Source of the DNA: an uncultured Verrucomicrobiota bacterium
GTDB taxonomy: Bacteria > Verrucomicrobiota > Verrucomicrobiia > Limisphaerales > UBA9464
Length of the DNA stretch: 12,182 nucleotides
Assembly: GCA_903930165.1 (NCBI GenBank)
Contig: CAIYXO010000904.1
Coordinates: forward strand, 1 to 12,182
Reading direction: 5' to 3'
The stretch's first letter is position 1, and every line of letters starts with the position of its first letter. The position numbers were made by a program, and so were the translations under genes. Shown here piece after piece: positions 1-7,540 of the stretch. The notes beneath the pieces were generated by a model. That model worked only from the letters and a program-made list of their open reading frames with translations, did no database searches and was not told where the DNA came from.

Positions 1-2898
1 CCCCTGGTGCCGGACCACCAGCTGCTGCGTCCGGTCGGCCGCGGCGCCTACGGAGAGGTCTGGCTGGCGAGGAGCGTGATGGGGACGCTGCGGGCCGTGA
101 AGGTGGTCCGACGGGACGCCTTCGAGGAGGGACGTCCCTACGAACGGGAGTTCCAAGGGGTCCGCCACTACGAACCCGTCTCACGGGGATCCGAGGCCTT
201 GGTGCACATCCTCCACGTCGGACGCGACGACGCGGCGGGGCTCTTCTACTACGTGATGGAACTGGCGGACGACGAGGACCCGACCGCCACGGTGTTGCTC
301 CGTCGCGCTTCGGGTGCGGGCGCACCGGACACCTACGCGCCCCGCACACTCCGGACGGAACTCCGTCGTTTGGGAAGGCTTCCGCTCGGTGACGTGCTGG
401 ACCTGGCGACATCGCTGACCTCCGGACTGGGGCACCTCCACCGGCATGGGCTGGTGCACCGGGACATCAAGCCCGCCAACATCATCCGCGTGCACGGCAC
501 GGCCAAGCTCGCCGATCCCGGCCTGGCCGGCCTCGCCGGCGAGTCCAGGACCTTCGTCGGAACCGAGGGATTCGTGCCTCCGGAAGGCCCGGGCAGCGTC
601 CAGGCCGACATCTACGCGCTCGGCAAGGTCCTCTACGAGGCCAGCACCGGCCTGGACCGGAACCGGTTTCCCGAAATCCCGTCGGATTGGATCGGGGATC
701 CGACCTCGACCGACCGCATCGAGTTCCACGAGGTCGTCCTGAGGGCCTGCGAAGGGGATCCCGTGCGGCGATATCCGGACGCCGCGGCGCTGGCGGCGGA
801 TGTCGCGCTGCTGCGGAGCGGCCGTTCGATCCGGGCCCTGAGACGGCTGGAGCGTCGCGCCGCAGCGGTGCGCCTGGTGGCGGCGGTGGCGGCGGTCCTG
901 CTGGCCGTGGTGGGCACCGCCTGGTGGGCCGCCCGACGGGACGCGACGCGCGAGCGGGAGCGGCGCGTCCGGATCGCCGCCGCGGAGCAGGACGCCCGGC
1001 TGAGGTTGCAGCAGTCGTGGGTCGCCAGGGCCCGGGCCGAGCGGCTCGTCGGCGGCTTCGGTGCGCGGACCCGTGCCATCGCCGCATTGCGAGAGGCGGC
1101 TTCCATCGGCGAGGCCATCCGCGAGGAACCGTCCTGGAGACAGGAGTCCACCGCCGCGAGGGCGCTCTGGGAGGGCCGCTGGACCCCGCTTGCAGAAACC
1201 GCCGCCGAGGCTCCCATCGACCCGATGTGGGTCGCCACCGACCGGACCCACACCTGGCTCGGAACCATCCGCAACGGCGGTGAGGTCCATCTTCGGAACC
1301 GCGTCGACGGAACCGTCCGGATCCAGTCCGGCCCGGGATGGCTGCCGGACCAACTCGTGGAAATCGTCCCCTCCGGCACGGCCGTCCGCGTCCGCAACGG
1401 CGGCGTCGACTGGATCGGGCACGTTCCCTCCGGCACCTGGTTCCCGGCGAACGGTGCGGCGACGCTGGCGCCCGATGGCGCTTCGTTCGTCCACGCGGAC
1501 TCCAACGGAAGGCCGGTTCGTGTACGGATTCCCGGGGGATCGGCCGGCGTTGCGTGGCAGGCGGATCCCGGGGGCGGGTCCCGTTGGGCGCTCCTGTCGT
1601 TCTCACCCAACGGACAACGCGTCGCGGCGGTGGAAGCGGGCCGGGCGAGGGTGGTCCTTTGGGATCCCGAGTCGGGCACCGCCGTCGGCGAGATCGCCAC
1701 GGGCTCCGAGGCCGCTTCACTCTCCTGGTCGGAGGATGGACACCGTCTCGCCGTGGGCACCCATGGCGGGGGCGTGCTCCTCTGCGCCCTTCCCGACACC
1801 GATCCGATCTGGTCCCTCACCGTGCACGCGGGATCCGTCCGTTGCCTCACTCTGGATCCCGCTGGGCACCGCCTCTTCTCCGGAGCCGACGACGAGACCG
1901 TGCATCTCATCGACGCGGACCACGGGATCGACCTGGGCCACGGCGTCGACACCGCGTGGAACGCGTTGTTCTCTCCCGACGGCAAGACGGTGGGACCGGT
2001 CGCCGAGAACGGTACCAACGGGTTGATACACATCGAGCGGGCGTCGGGACTGGTTCGGGTCCGCACCCGGGGTCTGGGCGGCTCAGACGGGGTGCTCGCA
2101 TGGAGCTCGGACGGCGCCAGCCTGCTGGGAACCAGCGAAGGCGGATTGCACCAATGGAATCCGGAAGGTTCGTGGCTCCGTTCGTGGATGCTCCCGGGCA
2201 TCGACCAATTGGCGGCACAGGGGACGCGGGTCTGGTTCCGGAACGAAGCGGGAATCGGGAACATCGATCCGAGGTCGCAGGAATCGGATCCCACCTGGCT
2301 CCACCAGGGTCCCCGATGGAGCGCCTTGGCGTTCGACGGCGACGCGGCCGTGCCGTTCGTCGCCGACGCCATCGACGAGCGGATCCGGATTTCCTCCGAC
2401 CTCTTGTGCGAAGGAGTGCTCGAACGTCCACGCCGGATCGCCGTGGGTTCGTCGTTCATCGTGGGCGCCTCCGGATCCGCGTCCAACCTCGTCGTCTGGA
2501 ACCGCACCGACGGTCGCAGGCTTCGAAGCCTGCGCTCCTCTCCCGGGGCAACACCCTCCTTCGACACGTCTGGAAGGTGGCTGGCGGTGGCCGACCGTGA
2601 GCCACGTCTCTGGGACACCCGGGACTGGACGTGGCGGGACCTGCGCGGAGGCGGAGCCAGGGCGGCAGCCTGCTTCGATCCCAAGGGACGGTTCCTCGCC
2701 ATGGCGACCGGCGGGCGGGAGGTCCTTCGGGTCGGGCTCCCGGACCTCAAACCCATGACCGTCCTCGAGGGCCCGGTCGGCATCCACATTGTCGCGCTCG
2801 CCGTCTCGCCGGATGGACACCGCATCGCCGCCCAAGGCCGGCGCGGCGAGGTCCTGCTCTGGGACACCCGGGACGCGGACGCTTCCGATCTGCCCTGA
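1..2898 (+). CDS. Membrane-anchored Ser/Thr protein kinase with C-terminal WD40-type propeller (5' end uncertain)
   Basis: Probable Hanks-type kinase that phosphorylates Ser/Thr on unknown partners. Numbering from the GTG at base 7, the glycine loop GRGAYGEV is at 11-18, the ATP-binding Lys of AVKVV is K32, the catalytic loop HRDIKPAN starts at H151 and the metal-binding Asp is D170. The DFG motif reads DPG and the APE motif reads PPEG. The kinase domain ends near residue 270. An Arg-rich stretch precedes one hydrophobic helix (about 289-308), followed by a charged, probably coiled-coil segment. From about 400 to the end come degenerate WD40-type blades, for example near 529, 572, 613, 653, 696, 852, 888 and 931, several ending in LWD or similar. 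With the kinase in the cytoplasm, one membrane pass places the propeller outside it, probably as a sensor or docking domain. The frame is open to base 1, so the true start may lie upstream; the GTG encodes a Val that often precedes PDH in relatives. It converges on the next gene. Confidence 0.9.
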   Translation, partial: PLVPDHQLLRPVGRGAYGEVWLARSVMGTLRAVKVVRRDAFEEGRPYEREFQGVRHYEPVSRGSEALVHILHVGRDDAAGLFYYVMELADDEDPTATVLLRRASGAGAPDTYAPRTLRTELRRLGRLPLGDVLDLATSLTSGLGHLHRHGLVHRDIKPANIIRVHGTAKLADPGLAGLAGESRTFVGTEGFVPPEGPGSVQADIYALGKVLYEASTGLDRNRFPEIPSDWIGDPTSTDRIEFHEVVLRACEGDPVRRYPDAAALAADVALLRSGRSIRALRRLERRAAAVRLVAAVAAVLLAVVGTAWWAARRDATRERERRVRIAAAEQDARLRLQQSWVARARAERLVGGFGARTRAIAALREAASIGEAIREEPSWRQESTAARALWEGRWTPLAETAAEAPIDPMWVATDRTHTWLGTIRNGGEVHLRNRVDGTVRIQSGPGWLPDQLVEIVPSGTAVRVRNGGVDWIGHVPSGTWFPANGAATLAPDGASFVHADSNGRPVRVRIPGGSAGVAWQADPGGGSRWALLSFSPNGQRVAAVEAGRARVVLWDPESGTAVGEIATGSEAASLSWSEDGHRLAVGTHGGGVLLCALPDTDPIWSLTVHAGSVRCLTLDPAGHRLFSGADDETVHLIDADHGIDLGHGVDTAWNALFSPDGKTVGPVAENGTNGLIHIERASGLVRVRTRGLGGSDGVLAWSSDGASLLGTSEGGLHQWNPEGSWLRSWMLPGIDQLAAQGTRVWFRNEAGIGNIDPRSQESDPTWLHQGPRWSALAFDGDAAVPFVADAIDERIRISSDLLCEGVLERPRRIAVGSSFIVGASGSASNLVVWNRTDGRRLRSLRSSPGATPSFDTSGRWLAVADREPRLWDTRDWTWRDLRGGGARAAACFDPKGRFLAMATGGREVLRVGLPDLKPMTVLEGPVGIHIVALAVSPDGHRIAAQGRRGEVLLWDTRDADASDLP

Positions 2899-2922
2899 CC
2901 CGCATTCCCGCGGGCCTCCAAT

Positions 2923-5900
2923 TCAGGTCCAGTCCCCGATCGATTCCACATGCGCGGCGGAACCGTCGCGAAGCCATCCGTCGAGTTGGGCTGGGTCCTT
3001 CAGCTGCTGGCCACGGCGACGTGGAACCACCACGAACCGCGAATCGATCTCGGGCAACGCGGTGAGATCGCTCCAGAGCTTCTCGAACTGGGCAACCGGG
3101 AAGACGTCTTCCTGTCCATGGCCCCAGCGCTTCTTGACGTCCTTGATGGTGACGTAGGTCGGGAGCCTGGCGGCCAGCCGGCGGATCGCCGCGGTGACCA
3201 CGGCGCCGTCGCCCTCGAGGATCTCCGTCCTTCCCAGGCCGAACGCCGCGAGCAGGCGGTCGAGGTCGATCCAGGTGGTCATCGAATTGTAGTAGCGCAG
3301 CCCGAACTCGTCCTCCTCCCGGGCCATGGCGAGTCCCTCGACGAGCCGGGGACGTCCCTGGACCCGGGCGAGGCCGCCGCCGCGGTCCTCGAGCCGACGC
3401 TGGATGACCTCGAAGGAGAGCGTGGCGCCGCTCGCGATGTGACGTCCAAGCAGGCGGGGATCGAGATCCGCGCCCAGGGTGTCGATGTTGTGGAGGAGCA
3501 GGTACTTCAGGTTCGGGCGTTCCCGGAGGAGGGCGGCGAGGACGCCGTTGCGGAACAGGTTCGGCACCTCGAAGAAGTGCCCGACCGGGTGCAGGCACTG
3601 CAGGGGGACGTTGTCCGTGTAGTCCGAGGTCTCGCCCGCCGAGCGGGCCCAACCGATGAGCGCGGCGCGGAGGCTGTCGCGCACCTTCTGCTGCTGCACG
3701 TCCAGCACCTGCTGGGGCATCTCCTCCCAGGCGAATCGGAGATCCCGTTCCGTCGGGATGAAGCGGAGGCCGACGCTGCGGCCCGGCGAGAGGTGAAGCG
3801 GCCCCCCATAGCCGTAGCGCCCGACGTCTTCGAGGAACCGCGCGGTCGGTCCGTCGGTCAGGTAGCTGGTGGTGAACAGATGCGGAACCGGGGTCCCGGA
3901 AAGGCGCGAGGCACGACGGGATTTCGCCAGATGCGTCTCGATGAAGGTGCGATGGCGCCCGGCGAGCCTGGCGAACGGATGCAGCGCCTTGCAGGTGCCG
4001 GCACCGCCGGTCCAACGGGAGCCGGCGCCCGCGGCGAGGGTCACCACGGCGACTTCTCCGCGGCGCAGGGACTCCAGTCCGCGTTCCTTGTCCGCATCCC
4101 AGGACACACATGGCCCTTCAGGCAGCACTTCGACGTCGGAGTCGAGCACGTCCTCCACCTTGGCGTCCGCGCGGAGCCGGTTCTGGGCGAGGCCGATCCG
4201 TCCTTCGCGCAGATCGGACCGGACCTGTTCATGCAGCTCCGGATCGAACCCGTTGCTGCGAAGCAGTTCCGCGAGCGAGCCGTCGCCCGAGACCTGGGAA
4301 CGGCCGCGAGGCAGGAGGACGTCGAACAGGGTCTGCACCATCCCCGCAAGCTCGGGACGGGTGCGGCAGGCCGCGCCGAACTTGTCCATCTCGGCGCGGC
4401 GGGCGGCCGGGATTCCGCTCCGGTCGGACCGCAGGAGCCGCGGCAGGGTCAGCGCGTAGTAGTTCGGCGGCATCAGGGCGTCGGCCCCGGTGACCAGCTC
4501 GGCGAAGGTCCCGTTCTCGTTGATCGCGTAGTCGAACACGACCGGATCCATCGCGAAGGGCAGCGCGGACGAAAGGGACCGCTTGGTCTCCAACAGGATC
4601 GTCCTCAGACGTTCCTGGGCCTCCGCCTTCCTGTGGGGCGCGAAGATGAATCCCATGCCGCCGCCGGACATGCCGCCCAGCATCCAGAAACCCCAGAAAT
4701 CCGATCCGAACGCGTCCTCGCAACGTGCGATGACCTGTTCGGTGAAATGGTTGGAGGCCCACGGGATGATGGCCTGCAGCGGCTGACGGAAGTTGCGGGT
4801 GGTCGCCGCCCCCAGGGCCCGGATGTCTCCACGCCGGAGTGCCGAGACCACCTCGTCCAGCACACCGAGCGCATCTTGGCGCGCGCGCCATTCCGCCGGG
4901 GAACGCAGCAGGTACTTCTCGGTCACCATCTCCAGGATCGGCCCCACGTTCTGCGCCATGCCGCCGTGGACCACCACCAGCGAATCCATCAATGCCCGCC
5001 GGGCGGAATCCGGGATCTCGTCCCGTGAATAGACATGGTGTACCGGCATCAGCCGTCCGCGCGACACGCCCCATTCCGGGTCGTCCTCGCCCGCCGGCAC
5101 GCCCGTGATGAGCTTGATGCCCGGCCAGACGCCCCCGGAGTCCTGCCACCCGCCCCCGGAGCCGCCGAGCCATTCGCCCAGGAGCGCCCGGGCGAGGACC
5201 AGACGACGTTCGGACTCCTCCAACGTTCCGGTCAGCGAAGCCGCCTGGCCGGTGGCCCGCATGCAGACGCTGATGAGGGAACCGAGAAGGTTGGTGCTGA
5301 CCGCGAGACGGGAGCCCTTGGGGATGTCGTTGACGCACGAGCAGATCTCCAGCCCGAGACCGGGGCCGACCACGCGGGCGAGCAACTCCGCCAGGGATTG
5401 GCCGGAACCTTCGATGCCGGGCGGGACGATGCCCGAGGCGATCACCGCTGCCTTCAGGAGTCCGAGGTGGTCGCGGGCGAAGTCGAACACGTCGCCCAGC
5501 GAGGTCAGGTCGGCGGTCGCGCCCAGGTCGACGGAGGTCAGCCTCAGGACGGGCTCCTCGATCACCCGGAGCCAGGCTCCCACAGGAGGCCGCGGCGCCG
5601 CGTCACGGCCGTGCACCCCGAGGTCGACCGAGATGTTCAGGACCTTAGCCCCCTCCGGGTAATCCATCCCGAGGAAGAAGATGTCCGACCAGGCCGAATG
5701 GGTGAGGTCCATGCGAACCGGGGTCTGTTCGCGGAGGATCGGGAAGGTCCCGTCGGCGGACCGGACGCGGAGTTCCGGACGGAGACGGAGCGGCTGGTCG
5801 GCCGGATGTCCCATGCGGAACATCCACTGGTTGCCGCGGACCGTCCGCACGCTCCGTCGGACCTGGTCGGCCAGCGTCTGGAAGCCGAGCCGGTGGTACG

Positions 5901-6264
5901 AGGCCGCCAGCGCGGAGCAGAGACCATCCGAAGGACCGTCCGTGGCCTGTGCGGCGAGGAAGGTGTCGATCGCCTCCTCGAACCGCCGCCCCAGCAGGTG
6001 CTCGAATCCTTGGAACGGGATCAAGGTCCCCGAGCCCGTCCGGGGCAGACGTGTCGGCAGGTGGAAACGGTGGAGGGCCGCAAGGAAGAACAGGGCCCGC
6101 ACCCGTTCGTACAGGTTCTCGGCACCCCGTCGGAAGACATCCAACGCAAGGCCGGCGTCCAGCAGATCACCGGCATCCCGACCCTCGGCCCAATCGTCGA
6201 GGGACCGGTTCCGGACCGCCGGATCCGGGGACGTGATCTGGGCGACGAGAGGATGAACGGTCAC
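2923..6264 (-). CDS. Fucokinase-like GHMP kinase fused to UDPGP-family sugar-1-phosphate uridylyltransferase
   Basis: Predicted cytosolic bifunctional enzyme of 1113 residues, making a sugar-1-phosphate and then a UDP-sugar; the sugar is unknown. Residues 1-170 are helical, with a TPR-like pair near 85-130. The GHMP-kinase module spans about 175-570: motif 1 is PVRMDLTHSAWSD (182-194), motif 2 is IPKGSRLAVST (314-324), the fucokinase-type GGGWQD is at 370-375, and motif 3 GGMSGGGMGF is at 530-539. A linker (about 640-735) leads to the UDPGP module: the nucleotide loop LAAGAGSRW begins at L743, the probable PKG-equivalent lysine is K759 in TCKAL, NIDTLGAD begins at N926, and the C-terminus carries DVKKRWGHGQEDVFP and RGQQLKDPAQLDGWL. 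Known fucokinase/pyrophosphorylase fusions (Bacteroides Fkp, plant FKGP) have the pyrophosphorylase first; here the order is reversed. Motifs 1 and 2 lack usual glycines (GGW reads SAW; GSGLG reads GSRLA), so kinase activity is uncertain. Start is GTG, nine bases after an in-frame TAA. Confidence 0.9.
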   Translation of the reverse strand: MTVHPLVAQITSPDPAVRNRSLDDWAEGRDAGDLLDAGLALDVFRRGAENLYERVRALFFLAALHRFHLPTRLPRTGSGTLIPFQGFEHLLGRRFEEAIDTFLAAQATDGPSDGLCSALAASYHRLGFQTLADQVRRSVRTVRGNQWMFRMGHPADQPLRLRPELRVRSADGTFPILREQTPVRMDLTHSAWSDIFFLGMDYPEGAKVLNISVDLGVHGRDAAPRPPVGAWLRVIEEPVLRLTSVDLGATADLTSLGDVFDFARDHLGLLKAAVIASGIVPPGIEGSGQSLAELLARVVGPGLGLEICSCVNDIPKGSRLAVSTNLLGSLISVCMRATGQAASLTGTLEESERRLVLARALLGEWLGGSGGGWQDSGGVWPGIKLITGVPAGEDDPEWGVSRGRLMPVHHVYSRDEIPDSARRALMDSLVVVHGGMAQNVGPILEMVTEKYLLRSPAEWRARQDALGVLDEVVSALRRGDIRALGAATTRNFRQPLQAIIPWASNHFTEQVIARCEDAFGSDFWGFWMLGGMSGGGMGFIFAPHRKAEAQERLRTILLETKRSLSSALPFAMDPVVFDYAINENGTFAELVTGADALMPPNYYALTLPRLLRSDRSGIPAARRAEMDKFGAACRTRPELAGMVQTLFDVLLPRGRSQVSGDGSLAELLRSNGFDPELHEQVRSDLREGRIGLAQNRLRADAKVEDVLDSDVEVLPEGPCVSWDADKERGLESLRRGEVAVVTLAAGAGSRWTGGAGTCKALHPFARLAGRHRTFIETHLAKSRRASRLSGTPVPHLFTTSYLTDGPTARFLEDVGRYGYGGPLHLSPGRSVGLRFIPTERDLRFAWEEMPQQVLDVQQQKVRDSLRAALIGWARSAGETSDYTDNVPLQCLHPVGHFFEVPNLFRNGVLAALLRERPNLKYLLLHNIDTLGADLDPRLLGRHIASGATLSFEVIQRRLEDRGGGLARVQGRPRLVEGLAMAREEDEFGLRYYNSMTTWIDLDRLLAAFGLGRTEILEGDGAVVTAAIRRLAARLPTYVTIKDVKKRWGHGQEDVFPVAQFEKLWSDLTALPEIDSRFVVVPRRRGQQLKDPAQLDGWLRDGSAAHVESIGDWT

Positions 6265-6362
6265 GACCGGTTACACTCCCCGAATCCAGTCGCCGAGGTC
6301 AACGGGCACGGAGTCCACCCAAAGACTCGCCTTCGCCGGTCACGCACCTTCAACTTCCGCGC
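6265..6362. promoter_or_regulatory. Divergent intergenic region, presumed to hold two promoters
   Basis: These 98 bases separate two divergently oriented genes, so both must be transcribed from here unless the Nudix promoter lies inside the neighbouring gene. I could not identify convincing -35/-10 boxes on either strand. The only feature I can point to is the Shine-Dalgarno sequence of the minus-strand gene. No strong operator dyad is visible. Confidence 0.35.
6276..6281 (-). promoter_or_regulatory. Shine-Dalgarno site for the GTG start of the kinase-uridylyltransferase gene
   Basis: On the minus strand GGGGAG lies 11 bases before the GTG at 6264. An in-frame TAA (6273-6271) sits between them, so no upstream start in this frame can be used. 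The next in-frame ATG is far inside the protein. Together these fix GTG as the start. Confidence 0.5.
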
Positions 6363-6848
6363 ATGGCCCACATCCACGAGAAGATCGATTTCACCGTGGC
6401 GATTCTCATCGTCGAGGGACCCAGGGTCCTCGTGATCCACCACCGCAAGCTTGGGAAATGGCTTCCCGTCGGCGGACACGTGGAGTTGGACGAGGACCCG
6501 GAGCAGGCGGCGCTGAGGGAAGCGCGGGAGGAAACCGGCCTCGAGGTGGAACTGGTGGGGGAACGTCCTCCCACCACCGAACCGGGCACCCGTGCCCTCA
6601 TCGCGCCGCGGTTCCTCGACATCCATCGCATCTCCGCGTCCCACGAACACATCGGCATGATCTATTTCGCCCGCCCGCGGTCGGGTTCGCTGACTCTGGC
6701 CGCGGCGGAGCACCACGACATCCGATGGTGCACCGCCGACGAACTCGACCGCCTGGAGCCGGCGATGAGCGGCGCGGTCCGTTGGTACTGCCTCAAGGCG
6801 TTGGAGGAGTTGGCTGTCACGGGGAACTATTCCCGGCGGAACCCGTAA
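6363..6848 (+). CDS. Nudix hydrolase
   Basis: A 161-residue Nudix-family pyrophosphohydrolase, probably cytosolic, which would cleave a nucleoside diphosphate linked to another group (X). The Nudix box is complete and fits GX5EX7REUXEEXGU: G38, E44, R52, E53, E56, E57 and G59, with the E56/E57 pair expected to bind the catalytic metal. The N-terminal strand IDFTVAILIVEG and the KLGKWLPVGGH stretch before the box are typical of small Nudix proteins. The substrate cannot be read from sequence, because specificity lies outside the box. It starts at ATG 6363 with no clear ribosome-binding site and is divergent from the UDP-sugar-forming fusion gene. That makes a nucleotide sugar one possible substrate, but housekeeping nucleotide clean-up is equally plausible. 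The next gene follows after 59 bases. Confidence 0.9.
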   Translation: MAHIHEKIDFTVAILIVEGPRVLVIHHRKLGKWLPVGGHVELDEDPEQAALREAREETGLEVELVGERPPTTEPGTRALIAPRFLDIHRISASHEHIGMIYFARPRSGSLTLAAAEHHDIRWCTADELDRLEPAMSGAVRWYCLKALEELAVTGNYSRRNP

Positions 6849-6907
6849 CCGCCTCACATCCCCCGCTGTCTGCGACCGGCGAAGCTCAATCCAACACACA
6901 GATCGAC

Positions 6908-7501
6908 ATGAAAGCCCTTCACACACTGCTCCGTGGCGGCCGGATCTCCGGACTTTGCGCCATCCTCGCCGTCTCCACCGCCCTGTGCTCGGCCCAAGCG
7001 CAGAACGACAACCCGCGCCCCGACCGCCAAGGCGGCGGCCAAGGAGGTCCCGGAGGTCAGGGTGGCCCCGGCGGCCGCGGCAACTTCGATCCGGCCCAGA
7101 TGCAGCAGCGCATGATGGAGCGGATGCGCGAGGAACTCGGCTTCACCGACGAAACCGAGTGGAAGGCGATCCAGCCGTTGGTCCAGAAGGTGTTTGAGAA
7201 CCGCGTGTCCGGCGCGGCCGGGATGGGCCGCCTGATGGGACCGGGCCGTCGCGGCGGCAACGACCAGGGCGGCGGCGGCGGCCGTCGCGGCGGCTTCGGC
7301 GGATCGAGCCCCGAGGCCGAGGCCCTCCAGAAGACCATCGACGACAACGCCCCGGCGGCCCAGATCAAGGATGCCCTCGCCAAGTACAAGGCCTCGCAGA
7401 AGGCCAAGCAGGAGAAGCTGGAAGCGGCCCAGAACGACCTGCGCAAGGTTCTGACGGTCAAGCAGGAGGCGTCCGCCACCCTGCTCGGCCTGCTCAACTG
7501 A
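6908..7501 (+). CDS. Secreted glycine-rich helical protein, weakly Spy/CpxP-like
   Basis: No assigned function. The 197-residue protein starts at ATG 6908 with an N-terminal signal peptide: basic start, hydrophobic core about 13-28, likely cleavage after the AQA ending at 31. C27 is preceded by Leu, so a lipobox is unlikely and the protein should be soluble and exported. A Gly/Gln/Pro tract at 42-58 contains two GGQGGP units. A Met/Gln/Arg-rich helix (about 62-75) and a second helix ending QPLVQKVFENR follow. A second Gly/Arg tract lies near 111-131, then a Lys/Ala/Gln-rich helical tail ends in LRKVLTVKQEASATLLGLLN. The helical layout and the LTxxQ-like LTVKQ recall Spy/CpxP-type periplasmic proteins, but this is a weak resemblance. 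It lies 39 bases upstream of gspE, so it may be co-transcribed with the secretion genes. The frame stays open upstream, overlapping the Nudix gene, but the signal peptide supports this start. Confidence 0.8.
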   Translation: MKALHTLLRGGRISGLCAILAVSTALCSAQAQNDNPRPDRQGGGQGGPGGQGGPGGRGNFDPAQMQQRMMERMREELGFTDETEWKAIQPLVQKVFENRVSGAAGMGRLMGPGRRGGNDQGGGGGRRGGFGGSSPEAEALQKTIDDNAPAAQIKDALAKYKASQKAKQEKLEAAQNDLRKVLTVKQEASATLLGLLN

Positions 7502-7531
7502 TCGCGAAACGCCGCACGCCCATCCGCCCCC

Positions 7532-7536
7532 AGGAA
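7532..7536 (+). promoter_or_regulatory. Shine-Dalgarno site of gspE
   Basis: AGGAA lies four bases before ATG 7541 in the 39-base gap after the glycine-rich protein gene. It supports that start and is one of the few recognisable ribosome-binding sites in the window. Confidence 0.4.
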
Positions 7537-7540
7537 CACG

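Noticed and set aside
2899..2922. Possible shared terminator between the convergent genes (palindrome CCCGCGGG near 2907-2914)
   Set aside because: The stem is only four base pairs with no loop and no T-run on either strand, so it is not a credible intrinsic terminator.
633..2951. Long minus-strand open frame (772 codons) across the kinase gene
   Set aside because: It is antisense to a gene with clear kinase and WD40 motifs, has Arg/Ser/Pro-rich low-information translation, and is expected from the high GC content.
2950..5028. Long plus-strand open frame (692 codons) across the fusion gene
   Set aside because: It lies opposite a strongly motif-supported protein; its translation is rich in Arg, Glu and Gly with no recognisable domain.
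6265..6343. GACCGG (6265) and CCGGTC (6336) as an inverted repeat operator
   Set aside because: Six-base arms 65 bases apart are expected by chance in GC-rich DNA.
7031..7081. Tandem DNA repeat in the glycine-rich protein gene
   Set aside because: The periodicity reflects Gly/Gln/Pro codons (two GGQGGP units); the DNA copies are not exact and there is no sign of a non-coding repeat.
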